Assembly: GCA_015060105.1 (NCBI GenBank)
Contig: SUZD01000001.1
Span: forward strand, 124,001 to 188,000
DNA: 64,000 bases
Source of the DNA: Rikenellaceae bacterium
Lineage (GTDB): Bacteria > Bacteroidota > Bacteroidia > Bacteroidales > Rikenellaceae
Reading direction: 5' to 3'
A model generated the notes under the pieces. That model worked only from the letters and a program-made list of their open reading frames with translations. It searched no databases and was not told where the DNA came from. Shown here one piece after another: positions 28,219-37,563 of this stretch (its first letter is position 1; each line of letters starts with the position of its first letter). Both the position numbers and the translations under genes were made by a program.

Positions 28219-29415
28219 CTATTTCTTCCAAATCCAATCCGAAGTGTCGAGTTGCTCTTTGGTCTTATCGGAGAGTTCGGGGAAGAACTCAAATCCCGAA
28301 AGTCGCTCCAACTCGCTCACACTAATTGCCATCGATGCATTAAGTTTAGTTCCCGTCATACTTACATTCGGCAGCCAAAAAGCGATACATTCGGCATTAT
28401 CGTCATTGGGGCGAGCGCCATCTATCGAACTGCGTACCAGCACTTTAAAATAGGCACGAGGCACTGCGATGCGGTCGCCATAAGTTTTATGACTTGCGAA
28501 CAACGGTTTAGGCTGATCGGTGGTAGTCATAGCACAACCCGTAACAACATAAAGGGTATCGCTTGGGGGAACATTATAACGCACAAACTCCTCCAACGAG
28601 CCCCACATTCCACGATTGAACGAACTCTGTTGGGGTGTCATATTGGTATAATAGAAGGTCGCCGCATTGGTTTTGTTATCAATTGTGCGGTCTGCCGATG
28701 GAAGTTGATGACCTCTATCATAACTCGAATAACCCGACTCATCAAGAAAACCCGCGCGCGCCATATTCATCTGATAGGTTTGCGGAATAACGGGGTCGAA
28801 ATCCCACGCCTCGCTACGACCTGACGAACCCATATAGCAGTCGTGCAGAGGGTATGCAACCCAATGCGCAACTTTGTAGGTATAGTCATACAACATCGAA
28901 AAGTTACGTACCTGCTCGCCGTCAATAGTGGTAAAGTGCGTTACAAATTGGAGGTCTTCGGCAAAATCCACCTCGGGCAACTCATACCACGAAACACTAT
29001 CGGGGTGTGGTGTCGGGTCGTAAACCTCTTCGCCTGTAACAACGGCACGACTTGGCGACACAAATTGCTCTCCATCTGTTGCTTTCAGATAGGCAGCAAG
29101 TTCATATTCGGTTTGCGGCACAAGAGAATCGACAATCACAGTAAATGGTGATGCGACACTACCCGCCTTGGCATAACTCCACTCATAGGTTTCACTCGGT
29201 CGATAGGCAACACCCACCTCGGCAACGGTACCCTCACCCGACAAGCAGAAGAATGTGGCCTCAACCTTGATACTCTTGGCATCAGCTGTGGTGCGTTTGA
29301 TGGTCAGTGCATAGTCAAGCGGCTCGGGACGTGGCACAATATCACCCGGAGAGCACGCCAATGACATCACGGCCAACATTAGAGAAAATACATACATAGA
29401 TATATTACGCAACAT
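28219..29415 (-). CDS. DNA/RNA non-specific endonuclease lipoprotein
   Basis: 398-residue lipoprotein (lipobox SLAC, Cys21) with a fibronectin-like beta domain (about 35-130) and a C-terminal beta-beta-alpha-Me nuclease domain. The catalytic motif is SYDRGHQLPSADR (Asp233-Arg-Gly-His236) and the metal site is TNMTPQQSSFNRGMW (Asn267). This is the NUC1/Serratia-nuclease fold. Anchoring in the envelope suggests degradation of extracellular nucleic acid for nutrition. It has its own promoter and no partner genes. Confidence 0.92.
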   Translation of the reverse strand: MLRNISMYVFSLMLAVMSLACSPGDIVPRPEPLDYALTIKRTTADAKSIKVEATFFCLSGEGTVAEVGVAYRPSETYEWSYAKAGSVASPFTVIVDSLVPQTEYELAAYLKATDGEQFVSPSRAVVTGEEVYDPTPHPDSVSWYELPEVDFAEDLQFVTHFTTIDGEQVRNFSMLYDYTYKVAHWVAYPLHDCYMGSSGRSEAWDFDPVIPQTYQMNMARAGFLDESGYSSYDRGHQLPSADRTIDNKTNAATFYYTNMTPQQSSFNRGMWGSLEEFVRYNVPPSDTLYVVTGCAMTTTDQPKPLFASHKTYGDRIAVPRAYFKVLVRSSIDGARPNDDNAECIAFWLPNVSMTGTKLNASMAISVSELERLSGFEFFPELSDKTKEQLDTSDWIWKK

Positions 29416-29439
29416 AATAATTCAAACCCGTCATGTGTT

Positions 29440-29457
29440 TATCTTTATACAAAGATA
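29440..29457 (-). promoter_or_regulatory. Promoter and dyad of the nuclease gene
   Basis: The minus-strand -7 box TATCTTTG (29457-29450) forms the right half of an 18-bp dyad TATCTTT-ATAC-AAAGATA-like element (29440-29457). The same box read on the plus strand is TATCTTTA. Confidence 0.55.
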
Positions 29458-29529
29458 TGAAAAAAGGTCTGTATTTGTATTTTTTTGAAAAAATATCGCA
29501 GGATATGAGGTCTTTTTTGAAAAAAATCG

Positions 29530-29537
29530 TACTTTTG
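29530..29537 (+). promoter_or_regulatory. -7 promoter box of lipA-lipB-recJ
   Basis: TACTTTTG lies 28 nt before the lipA ATG. It is in a very AT-rich 150-nt divergent gap with the nuclease gene, which otherwise holds no gene. Confidence 0.6.
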
Positions 29538-29565
29538 CATCAATTGGAAAAATATAAACTGTAAA

Positions 29566-30447
29566 ATGCCTTTAACCAATGACAAGGTTAACGCGAAACT
29601 AAAACCCGATTGGCTCAAAATTAAACTGCACGAAACCGAAGGGTATGCCGAGGTAGCACGAATTGTGAAGTCACACAACCTTCACACCATCTGCGGAAGC
29701 GGACAATGCCCCAATAAGGCCGAGTGTTGGAGTCGCCGAACAGCGACATTTATGATTTTGGGTGACGTGTGTACACGAAGTTGCAAGTTCTGTGCAACTG
29801 CATCGGGAAGACCGTTACCTGTTGACGATAGCGAACCTGAAAAGGTTGCAGAGTCCATTCGTTTGATGGGACTCCGACACGCCGTTATCACGTCTGTCAC
29901 CAGAGATGACCTGCCCGATGGCGGTGCTCAATTCTGGGCAGACACGGTGCGCGCTATTCGTAAGTCGAATCCCGACACCACAATCGAAGTTCTGATTCCC
30001 GATTTGGACGGTCGTGGCGAGTTGCTCGATATAGTGCTCGACTCATCGCCCGACATCGTGGGTCATAACATCGAGACCGTCGAGCGTTTGACTCCTATTG
30101 TACGCTCTCGTGCGAAGTATCGTACGAGCTTGCAATCGTTGGAGCACATCGCACGAAGTGGCGCTACTGCCAAGAGTGGTATTATGGTGGGACTCGGCGA
30201 GACCCAAGACGAGGTCGTACAAACCTTGCGCGACCTGGCCGACGTCGGCGTAAGTATCGTTACGCTGGGTCAATATCTGCGGCCAACGCTGAAACACTAT
30301 CCGGTGGCAGAGTATGTTCATCCGGATACCTTCGAATGGTACAAACAGCAAGCTTACAGTTTAGGATTTAAGTATGTAGCAAGCGCGCCTCTGGTTCGCT
30401 CGTCCTATATGGCCGAGCAGGCGTTGGGGTGCTGTTCACAGAAGTAG
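29566..30447 (+). CDS. lipA: Lipoyl synthase
   Basis: Radical-SAM enzyme inserting two sulfurs into protein-bound octanoyl groups; 293 residues. The auxiliary cluster motif is Cys43-x4-Cys48-x5-Cys54 and the radical-SAM motif is Cys69-x3-Cys73-x2-Cys76 (VCTRSCKFC). The C-terminal RSSYMA supplies the serine ligand of the auxiliary cluster. It is followed after 3 nt by lipB, giving a complete de novo lipoylation pair. A client, the glycine-cleavage H protein, is at the right edge of the window. Confidence 0.98.
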   Translation: MPLTNDKVNAKLKPDWLKIKLHETEGYAEVARIVKSHNLHTICGSGQCPNKAECWSRRTATFMILGDVCTRSCKFCATASGRPLPVDDSEPEKVAESIRLMGLRHAVITSVTRDDLPDGGAQFWADTVRAIRKSNPDTTIEVLIPDLDGRGELLDIVLDSSPDIVGHNIETVERLTPIVRSRAKYRTSLQSLEHIARSGATAKSGIMVGLGETQDEVVQTLRDLADVGVSIVTLGQYLRPTLKHYPVAEYVHPDTFEWYKQQAYSLGFKYVASAPLVRSSYMAEQALGCCSQK

Positions 30448-30450
30448 TAA

Positions 30451-31164
30451 ATGGGTCCGACTGTCTTACACAAGGCAACGGGTATCATTGACTATGCGGA
30501 GTGTTGGGATTACCAACGCCGCTTGTTTGATACTCTGGTTGCGCGTAAAACGAGCTTACGTGATGGTACCGCGACTCCCGAAATCGAACAGGGAGCCGAG
30601 GCAGGATACCTTATCTGTTGCCAACACCCGCACGTCTATACCCTCGGAAAGAGCGGTAACGTGAATAATCTGTTGGTCAATCAGGACTTCCTTGATAAAA
30701 TCAATGCTACATTCTACAAGATTGACCGAGGTGGTGATGTTACTTATCACGGCCCGGGTCAGTTGGTGGTTTATCCGATACTCGACTTGGAGCGAATCGG
30801 CATAAGCCTGCGTGAATATATATATCAGATTGAGCAATCGGTCATCGACACCATTGCCGAGTGGGGAATTGAGGGACATCGTAGTGAAGGAGCCACAGGC
30901 GTATGGATTTCGGGCGGAGGTCGCCCTTTGCGTAAAATTTGCGCTGTCGGAGTTCGCTCGTCACACTGGGTGACTATGCACGGACTCGGATTTAATGTTT
31001 CGACCGACTTGCGTTATTTCGGGTACATCAACCCGTGCGGTTTTACCGACCGAGGTGTAACCTCCTTGGAGCAGGAGGTGGGACACCCCATTGATGTAAG
31101 TGAGGCGGAGAACGTGCTCTGCCGACATTTGGAGAGGAATATAAATATTAAAATTATAAAATGA
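30451..31164 (+). CDS. lipB: Octanoyl-(acyl carrier protein):protein N-octanoyltransferase
   Basis: Transfers octanoyl from ACP to lipoyl domains; 237 residues. Family motifs are GGDVTYHGPGQLVVYP, the catalytic Lys in LRKICAVGVR and the catalytic Cys in YINPCGF. The C-terminal VTSLEQEVG is also typical. It sits between lipA (3-nt gap) and recJ (6-nt gap) in one transcription unit. Confidence 0.97.
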   Translation: MGPTVLHKATGIIDYAECWDYQRRLFDTLVARKTSLRDGTATPEIEQGAEAGYLICCQHPHVYTLGKSGNVNNLLVNQDFLDKINATFYKIDRGGDVTYHGPGQLVVYPILDLERIGISLREYIYQIEQSVIDTIAEWGIEGHRSEGATGVWISGGGRPLRKICAVGVRSSHWVTMHGLGFNVSTDLRYFGYINPCGFTDRGVTSLEQEVGHPIDVSEAENVLCRHLERNINIKIIK

Positions 31165-31170
31165 TAAGTT

Positions 31171-32931
31171 ATGCCAATAGAGAAAACTTGGGTCCTCAAA
31201 CAACAAGGGGACTCGGGGAAGGTTGCCGAGCTGGCAGATTCGTTGGGAATCGCGCCCGTTTTGGCCAACCTCCTCGTTCAGCGTGGCATAGGAACAAAGC
31301 AGGAGGCGCAGAAGTTTTTTAATCCGCAGCTCGCCGATTTGCACGACCCTTTCCTTATGAAGGATATGGACAAAGCAATCAAGCGCATCAGCCTTGCGGT
31401 TAGAAACGATGAGCCGATTATGGTGTATGGTGACTACGATGTCGATGGAACTACGGCGGTAGCACTTGTGTATATCTTCCTGCGTAAGTTGGGTCACTCC
31501 AACTTGATGTTCTACATACCCGATCGTTATACCGAGGGGTATGGAGTATCGTATCGAGGCATTGATTATGCCGAGCGTAAAGGTGTAAAACTGATTATTA
31601 CGCTCGATTGCGGTATCAAGGCGGTCGATAAGGTACAGTATGCCAAAGAGAAAGGAATTGATTTTATTATCTGTGACCACCACTTGCCCGGTGACGAAAT
31701 TCCCGCAGCAGTGGCAGTCTTGGACTCCAAACAGAGCGACTGTGAGTATCCGTTTAAGGAGCTTTCGGGTTGTGGTGTCGGTTTCAAGTTGGTACAAGCC
31801 TATTGCCAACGACACGAGATGCCGTTTGCTACCATTGAGCCTTTGTTGGACTTGGTAGCGGTTAGTATCGCTTCGGACATTGTGCCGCTTATTGGCGAAA
31901 ATCGCGTGTTGGCGTTCTATGGTCTGCAACGACTCAACTCGAAGCCAAACAAGGGACTTGCATCTATTATCAAGATTTGCGGCCTCGAAAACCACACCAT
32001 CACAATCGACGACATCGTCTTCAAGATTGGTCCTCGTATCAATGCCGCAGGCCGTATGCGTGTCGATGACAAGGATATCGACGCACACTCGGGCGCACAC
32101 TCGGCAGTAAACCTGATGATTGAGCGCGATGCAAGTTCGGCAGAGGACTTCGGTCTATTGATTGACACCGCCAACAGCGAGCGCAAGAGCATTGACCGTT
32201 CGGTTACACAAGAGGCTCACGACTATATCGAGAGCCACCCCGAAATGAAGGCTCTCAAAAGCACCGTCATCTACAATCCCAAGTGGATGAAGGGTATTGT
32301 GGGTATTGTTGCCTCGCGTCTGATTGAGACCTACTATCGTCCTACTGTTGTGCTTACGATGAGCAATGGGTTGGTAACTGGTTCGGCTCGTAGTGTTCCC
32401 GGTTTTGACCTCTATCAAGCCGTTGAGTCGTGTGCCGATTTGTTGGAGAACTTCGGTGGACATATGTACGCCGCAGGTCTTACAATGAAACCCGAGAATG
32501 TACCTGCATTTACCGAGCGTTTCAACCGCTATGTTGATGAGAATATCAACCCCAAAATGTTGATTCCACAGGTAGAGATTGACGCCAAGTTGTTGTTCAG
32601 CGACATCACACCCTCATTCCGCGAGGATTTGTGTCGTTTCCAACCCTTTGGCCCGGGCAATACAGCTCCTGTGTTTATGACAAGCGGGGTTAGCAACCGA
32701 GGCGATGCAAAGTTGGTTGGTGCCGAGCGCGAACACCTCAAAATGGATTTGGTGCAGAAGGAGAAACCCAACACTTCAATCCCTTCGATTGCGTTCCAAC
32801 AGCCGCAACACTATCAATGGATTCGCGGTGGTCGCCCCATTGATGTTTGTTACATCATCGTCGAAAACCACTATCGCGGTATCACAATGCCGCAGTTGCG
32901 TATCAAAGATATCAAGCCCTGCGTTAAATAG
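31171..32931 (+). CDS. recJ: Single-stranded-DNA exonuclease RecJ
   Basis: 5'-3' ssDNA exonuclease for recombination and mismatch repair, 586 residues. DHH domain: VYGDYDVDGTTAVAL near 84-98 and ICDHHLPGDEIP near 167-178. The DHHA1 domain includes FGGHMYAAGLTM, and an OB-fold domain has FQPFGPGNTAPVF. Length is typical. It ends at a 19-bp perfect hairpin shared with the converging operon. Confidence 0.96.
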   Translation: MPIEKTWVLKQQGDSGKVAELADSLGIAPVLANLLVQRGIGTKQEAQKFFNPQLADLHDPFLMKDMDKAIKRISLAVRNDEPIMVYGDYDVDGTTAVALVYIFLRKLGHSNLMFYIPDRYTEGYGVSYRGIDYAERKGVKLIITLDCGIKAVDKVQYAKEKGIDFIICDHHLPGDEIPAAVAVLDSKQSDCEYPFKELSGCGVGFKLVQAYCQRHEMPFATIEPLLDLVAVSIASDIVPLIGENRVLAFYGLQRLNSKPNKGLASIIKICGLENHTITIDDIVFKIGPRINAAGRMRVDDKDIDAHSGAHSAVNLMIERDASSAEDFGLLIDTANSERKSIDRSVTQEAHDYIESHPEMKALKSTVIYNPKWMKGIVGIVASRLIETYYRPTVVLTMSNGLVTGSARSVPGFDLYQAVESCADLLENFGGHMYAAGLTMKPENVPAFTERFNRYVDENINPKMLIPQVEIDAKLLFSDITPSFREDLCRFQPFGPGNTAPVFMTSGVSNRGDAKLVGAEREHLKMDLVQKEKPNTSIPSIAFQQPQHYQWIRGGRPIDVCYIIVENHYRGITMPQLRIKDIKPCVK

Positions 32932-32943
32932 CAAAGAGGTGAT

Positions 32944-32986
32944 ATAATAAAAGAGGCTATCCAAGTTGGATAGCCTCTTTTATTAT
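32944..32986. terminator. Bidirectional terminator of recJ and the BACON-EEP operon
   Basis: 19-bp perfect stem (32944-32962 and 32968-32986, loop AAGTT) with AT-rich feet that give a U-tract in both directions. Confidence 0.93.
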
Positions 32987-32997
32987 ATGGGTATGTA

Positions 32998-34851
32998 TTA
33001 CTCGAACAACACAACCTCTGCCCAAACAGGACAGTGATCCGAGTTGGTATTGTTCACCCAAGCGCCATTAGTCCAAGCATAAGGAACATGGCTCTTGATA
33101 AACAAGAAGTCGAGCAGGTACATCTCACCAGCAGGGATACTTCCGGGCCAAGTCATAATCGAGGGATCGATAATGAGGTCCATAATCTCCATCAGTGTGC
33201 CGTGAGTTTGACGCTTGTCGATGTCGGTCTCGGTATTGAAGTCACCACCCAACACTACGGGTTTATCGGTATATTTTTTGAACTCCTCAACAGCAATCTT
33301 AGCCGATGCCAAGTGGTCGATACGCATTTGACTCTCACCTGAATACGAGAAGTGGGTCGATGCAAATACAAAATCGTCATACTCGGCGATAAACAACTTA
33401 CGCGACTCACTTCCGGGGATATCCAATTTGTAAGTCTTGATAGCCTCTTTCTTCGAGAGAATACCAATACCATACTCTCCACCATCGAAGTTGATAGTTT
33501 TGCAGAAGTATGCACCTTCGTAGCCTGTCAAGCGTTTAAGTTCAGCCATTTGGTCTTTGCCTCCCGAACGGCCTGTATTAACATCAACCTCTTGGAGTGC
33601 AACGAAGTCGATATTGTTATCCGTAATAACTTTGGCAGTAGCCTCGTTACCCTTCACATTTTGGTTCCAAGTCATCACGCGAACGGTGCGACCTTGTTGG
33701 GGTGCGGGCATAGCCTTTTGGTTGATGACAACCTCTTTGGTATTCTTACCACAAGTGATAAGCACCGAAGCTGCACGATTGGTATAGCCGGGAGTTACAG
33801 TAATCTTAACCTCTTTCTCCAACTCATCGCCCTCGGGATAGCTGATTGTAAGCCATTTGGGAGCGATACCTTGAATCCATGTTGCGCCTGTGTGCGAAGC
33901 CTCGGCAGTCCAAGCATCAATAGCCGAAACGGTTACAGTAGCCTCGGTTTGATTTGCTTCGAGGTCGATAACCTCGGTCGAGACTTGGATTGCGGTACCT
34001 TGGCTTACACCAACCTCAATCACGCCGGGCTCGCCGGTTGTGGGGTCGAGATAATTGATTGTAACAACGCCCTCGCGAACCTCGTCTTTGGTATTGGCAG
34101 CTGCGGTAACGGTGATGATGCCGCCTTGGGTACTTACGGTAAGCCATTTATCGGTAGTCGATGCGCTCCAATCGTCGATATTCTCGGTAGTTACGCCAAG
34201 TTGCAACTCACCACCTTTTGCCGAGAAGGTAAGTTCGGCAGGAGCAACATCAATCGAAGCACCTTTTTGTTGGGTAAGTTTAACAACTGCCGAAGCAGTA
34301 CCGCAATAGAGTGTTACGGTAGCGGTACGCACGTCACCTCTATTGGTTTGCAACGAAATCGAAACGCCATTGTCTGTCTCCTCGACCAGGCACCATTTCG
34401 AGTCAGACTCGGGGTACCACTCGCCTGTTGCGCTAACGGGCAAGAACAAGGTCGAAGCCTTGGCAGGCATAGTAAGTTCGATATTCACAACCGAGATAGC
34501 GTCCTCGATAACGACAGTACCATCGGCTTGAATAATAGTCAAATTCGCAGTAGCCTCGCCACAAGTCAATGTAACGGTTGCAATACGCTCACTCGAAGTA
34601 TTCTCTTCGAGGCTCAATGTAAGGGTTTTGTCTGCTTTTTCGGCTTGGCACCACTCTGAGTCGGACTCTACGGTCCACTCATCACTGCTTGCCGAAACGG
34701 CAATGTTAATTTCCGAAGCATCAGCTGTTGCTGTAACCTCCATCTCCGAAACGGCGATATGGTCCTTCTCAACAGGCTCTACAACTTCCGGCGCACACGC
34801 TACCATCAACATAGCGCACGCCATCATCAGAAATTGAATAGTTTTTTGCAT
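32998..34851 (-). CDS. Lipoprotein with BACON domains and endonuclease/exonuclease/phosphatase domain
   Basis: 617 residues with lipobox MVAC (Cys19). Four BACON-like beta-sandwich repeats cover about 30-380, each with a central Trp and a closing strand such as VTLTCGEA. An EEP-fold hydrolase domain (about 390-617) carries ALQEVD, STHFSYS, GGDFNTE and the terminal SDHCPV with the catalytic Asp-His. EEP enzymes cleave phosphodiesters (DNase I, sphingomyelinase, inositol phosphatases); the substrate is not predictable. BACON domains are thought to bind glycans or mucin. It is the third gene of a cell-surface operon. Confidence 0.9.
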   Translation of the reverse strand: MQKTIQFLMMACAMLMVACAPEVVEPVEKDHIAVSEMEVTATADASEINIAVSASSDEWTVESDSEWCQAEKADKTLTLSLEENTSSERIATVTLTCGEATANLTIIQADGTVVIEDAISVVNIELTMPAKASTLFLPVSATGEWYPESDSKWCLVEETDNGVSISLQTNRGDVRTATVTLYCGTASAVVKLTQQKGASIDVAPAELTFSAKGGELQLGVTTENIDDWSASTTDKWLTVSTQGGIITVTAAANTKDEVREGVVTINYLDPTTGEPGVIEVGVSQGTAIQVSTEVIDLEANQTEATVTVSAIDAWTAEASHTGATWIQGIAPKWLTISYPEGDELEKEVKITVTPGYTNRAASVLITCGKNTKEVVINQKAMPAPQQGRTVRVMTWNQNVKGNEATAKVITDNNIDFVALQEVDVNTGRSGGKDQMAELKRLTGYEGAYFCKTINFDGGEYGIGILSKKEAIKTYKLDIPGSESRKLFIAEYDDFVFASTHFSYSGESQMRIDHLASAKIAVEEFKKYTDKPVVLGGDFNTETDIDKRQTHGTLMEIMDLIIDPSIMTWPGSIPAGEMYLLDFLFIKSHVPYAWTNGAWVNNTNSDHCPVWAEVVLFE

Positions 34852-34881
34852 AGAGAATAATTATTAAAGATTGTTTATGTA

Positions 34882-36156
34882 TTAGTTACTTTCTACTATT
34901 CCGACATCTTTTGCCCACTGGGTCTCGGCATACTCTTCGGCGAATTTTGGGAACTTCTCACGCGAGATATAGATTGACAGACCCGAAGAGCGTTTGATAG
35001 TGAACTCCTTATGATTGTAATCCGAGTAACCCGTTGGTGTGTGTCCCTCCCAAATCACAGCCGAGTCCATAGCTCGCTCAAACTCTGCCAATGCAATAGA
35101 ATCGGTGGCAACACGAGCCATACAATCGCCCAAATCATAGAATACGTGATTGGCCAAACCTTCGTAGTATTGCAGTGTATCAACATCGTTCAACCACTCC
35201 CATTCAACTTTACGCGACGACGACAGCACCTTCGACACAGCCTCGCCAACGCCGTCCAATTGGTTCATATCCACAAGTGCAACCGTTGCGTGAGGCATTT
35301 TTCGGTCCGCCAAATAGGTCGAAACATACTTCTCACACACTGCCGACAAGTCATTCCAATCCGCAAACAAAAGCGCCGTAATCGGTCTATATGGGAAACC
35401 GGCAAGCATAACTTCGGCAGCCGAAGCAATCACATAGCGGGTAGTGCCTCGCAAATCCCACAAAGCCTCGATATTCGCCATAGAGCAAGCGTCAAACAGG
35501 ACAAAATCTGGTTGCAAAGCACGAATACCTACGGCCAATTCGGGAATATCCATCCATCGATTAACATCGTATCCGACTACACGGGTTTTCCAATCGCCGG
35601 GTTGATAATACTTATCCCACAAGCCTTGGTGCTCCTCAGCGCTCTCACGCCTATCGCTTGACATCGTACTATACTTGGACCAATCCGAGCCATAGTTATT
35701 CATATCGCGCAAGTTGAGTTCCTTACGTACCCAACCATTACCGTGGCATCCTATAACCAAGCCATAGTGATTCGACGGAGCCAACGCCTTAATGTCGTTC
35801 ATTATCGAACACATAATCTCGGGGTCGGCACTATCAATGGTTTCGTAATTCTTCACCATACGGCTGGTTGCTCCACTTCCGGTATTGTACAGTTCATAGA
35901 TACCTCCTCCGGTCGAAGAGTCCAGAAAAATCAAAATACGGCCCTTATTTCCCAATGCACCATCAGCCACTGCCAACTCCATTTGAGTCATATTTCGTTT
36001 GAGGTCCAAAATCAGGTTACTATGTCCCATAAAGTAGCCAACCAACACCATCTCGGCAGAATCTCCGGGCTGGGGTGTAGGTGGTGGCGTTTCGACAGGA
36101 GGAGTGCAAGCCATCACACTCAACAGGGTCAGTAGTATAAATAGTATCTTTCTCAT
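34882..36156 (-). CDS. Clostripain-family (C11) cysteine peptidase lipoprotein
   Basis: 424-residue lipoprotein (lipobox VMAC, Cys17) followed by a Pro/Thr-rich linker (TPPVETPPPTPQPG). The caspase-like catalytic domain has the dyad His138 (IGCHGNGW) and Cys224 (LFDACSMANIE). C11 peptidases usually cleave after basic residues. In Bacteroidales, gut clostripain-like enzymes process secreted proteins and toxins (family knowledge). Its ATG overlaps the upstream DUF4919 gene's stop (ATGA), so the two are translationally coupled. Confidence 0.92.
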   Translation of the reverse strand: MRKILFILLTLLSVMACTPPVETPPPTPQPGDSAEMVLVGYFMGHSNLILDLKRNMTQMELAVADGALGNKGRILIFLDSSTGGGIYELYNTGSGATSRMVKNYETIDSADPEIMCSIMNDIKALAPSNHYGLVIGCHGNGWVRKELNLRDMNNYGSDWSKYSTMSSDRRESAEEHQGLWDKYYQPGDWKTRVVGYDVNRWMDIPELAVGIRALQPDFVLFDACSMANIEALWDLRGTTRYVIASAAEVMLAGFPYRPITALLFADWNDLSAVCEKYVSTYLADRKMPHATVALVDMNQLDGVGEAVSKVLSSSRKVEWEWLNDVDTLQYYEGLANHVFYDLGDCMARVATDSIALAEFERAMDSAVIWEGHTPTGYSDYNHKEFTIKRSSGLSIYISREKFPKFAEEYAETQWAKDVGIVESN

Positions 36157-36902
36157 CGTTTTTTATTCAACGGTATTCCGTTTATCATCCAATTACTCTT
36201 CTCGCGCTCGGGTATCATCTCGGGGCGTTTCCAATATATCCTCTCGAAGTTGAAAAAGTATCCCTTCGCATTACGGCCATTGCGCTGCACCTGAACATAC
36301 TCCACTTTGGTCGAGCGCACCGTACGATTGACAATATGCAGACCTTTGGACAACAACAAATCGTTTACGTGCTCGTGGCGCAAAACGTGCATCGGCGAAT
36401 TTTCCTTCAAGCCCGTACCCGATGCCTCAATTGTTGCCATAATCTTATTGAAGCGGTCGGCACTGATACGCTCGTTAAGTGTATCGCCCAAAATGCCATA
36501 AGCAAATGTCATCACATTGATATTCGACGGGCTGAATGGATCAACCAACATCACATCTTTGGCCGCCTCCAACAGCAGTTGAGCCTGACTACGAGTGGCA
36601 CCCTGCTCGCCCACCCCACGTAGCAATTCCAAAACCTCGGAGTTGTCGGGGATATTATCAAGCGGGCGATAGTTCGCATCGTAGGCATAGCCATAGTATA
36701 GGTAGTGGTAGTCCTCGACGGTCAGTGTAGTATCGCCACCAACATATCGCATCATCAGTTCGGGGTAGTACCACTTCGAGTTTTGGTCAATAGTGCGCGC
36801 CAACACATCTTCTTCATCGGGCACGCGAAGTTGTCCTGCTGCCGACAAAGCAATCATCAACATCGGCAACAACAGAACAATATTTTTGATTCTCTGCATC
36901 AT
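36153..36902 (-). CDS. DUF4919 secreted protein
   Basis: About 249 residues with an N-terminal signal peptide (IVLLLPMLMIALSAAGQ). The conserved block WYYPELMMRYVGGDTTLTVEDY then YLYYGYAYDANYRP identifies DUF4919, a Bacteroidota family without known activity. The reading to 36917 would start within the -7 box TACCTTTG, so the ATG at 36902 (or 36899) is preferred. First gene of the operon with the clostripain-like and BACON-EEP lipoproteins. Confidence 0.85.
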   Translation of the reverse strand: MMQRIKNIVLLLPMLMIALSAAGQLRVPDEEDVLARTIDQNSKWYYPELMMRYVGGDTTLTVEDYHYLYYGYAYDANYRPLDNIPDNSEVLELLRGVGEQGATRSQAQLLLEAAKDVMLVDPFSPSNINVMTFAYGILGDTLNERISADRFNKIMATIEASGTGLKENSPMHVLRHEHVNDLLLSKGLHIVNRTVRSTKVEYVQVQRNGRNAKGYFFNFERIYWKRPEMIPEREKSNWMINGIPLNKKR

Positions 36903-36914
36903 AAATATACAACG

Positions 36915-36922
36915 CAAAGGTA
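36915..36922 (-). promoter_or_regulatory. -7 promoter box of the DUF4919-clostripain-BACON operon
   Basis: TACCTTTG on the minus strand, overlapping an upstream in-frame ATG at 36917. No clear -33 element. Confidence 0.6.
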
Positions 36923-37030
36923 TGTAAAAAATTGAAAAAATGGTGCAGAAATATCTAATATATTATAGGTATAGCCCTTCTACGCCCACATTTATCCCTA
37001 CGCACTCCTCTATCGCGCGCCCGCAACCCC

Positions 37031-37065
37031 TAAAAAAACAAAAGTCCCTGCCATTTGACAGGGAC
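37031..37065 (-). terminator. Terminator of the exbB-exbD unit
   Basis: Stem GTCCCTG/CAGGGAC (37044-37050 and 37059-37065). On the minus strand it is followed by TTTTGTTTTTTT (37042-37031). The 36918-37089 gap holds nothing else recognisable. Confidence 0.8.
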
Positions 37066-37089
37066 CTTTGGAAACATATCGGGATACTA

Positions 37090-37563
37090 CTATTCGTAGC
37101 CCAAAGTCTTCGATGCAGCGTAGCTAATTTTGAGTGCATTTGCACGACGCAACTCTTGTTTTACGTCGGTGATGATACCCATACGGATATTCTCATCGGC
37201 TTTCAAACAGATTGTCATCTGTGCACGCTCATTCTCATTCATTTTATCACGCTCCGAAGCTACGAACTCCAACACGTCTTGGGGAGTACGATAGCTGTCG
37301 TTGAGCTGGATACGGGGCGAAGTACCCCATTTAGCTTGCATAGACTTGGTAGGCTGACCGATATAGATGTAACTCACAAGAGTTTTCTTCTCCAACTTTT
37401 GCACCTCGGTAGCCGAAGGCAATTTGGTTTGCACCAAAACCTCCTGGTCACGCATAGTGGTTACGGTCATAAAGAAGAACAACAACATAAATACGACGTC
37501 AGGAAGCGACGCGGTCGAAATAGCGGGAACCTCTTTCTTTCCCTTTTTCTTCATTACTGCCAT
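37090..37563 (-). CDS. ExbD/TolR-family biopolymer transport protein (second copy)
   Basis: 157-residue inner-membrane protein with a single N-terminal transmembrane helix beginning at LPDVVFMLLFFFMTVTT. The Asp in the start of that helix is the proton-relay residue of ExbD. A periplasmic domain follows. It couples the proton motive force to outer-membrane TonB-dependent transport together with ExbB. The start codon overlaps the previous exbD stop by 1 nt (TAATG). Confidence 0.93.
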   Translation of the reverse strand: MAVMKKKGKKEVPAISTASLPDVVFMLLFFFMTVTTMRDQEVLVQTKLPSATEVQKLEKKTLVSYIYIGQPTKSMQAKWGTSPRIQLNDSYRTPQDVLEFVASERDKMNENERAQMTICLKADENIRMGIITDVKQELRRANALKISYAASKTLGYE

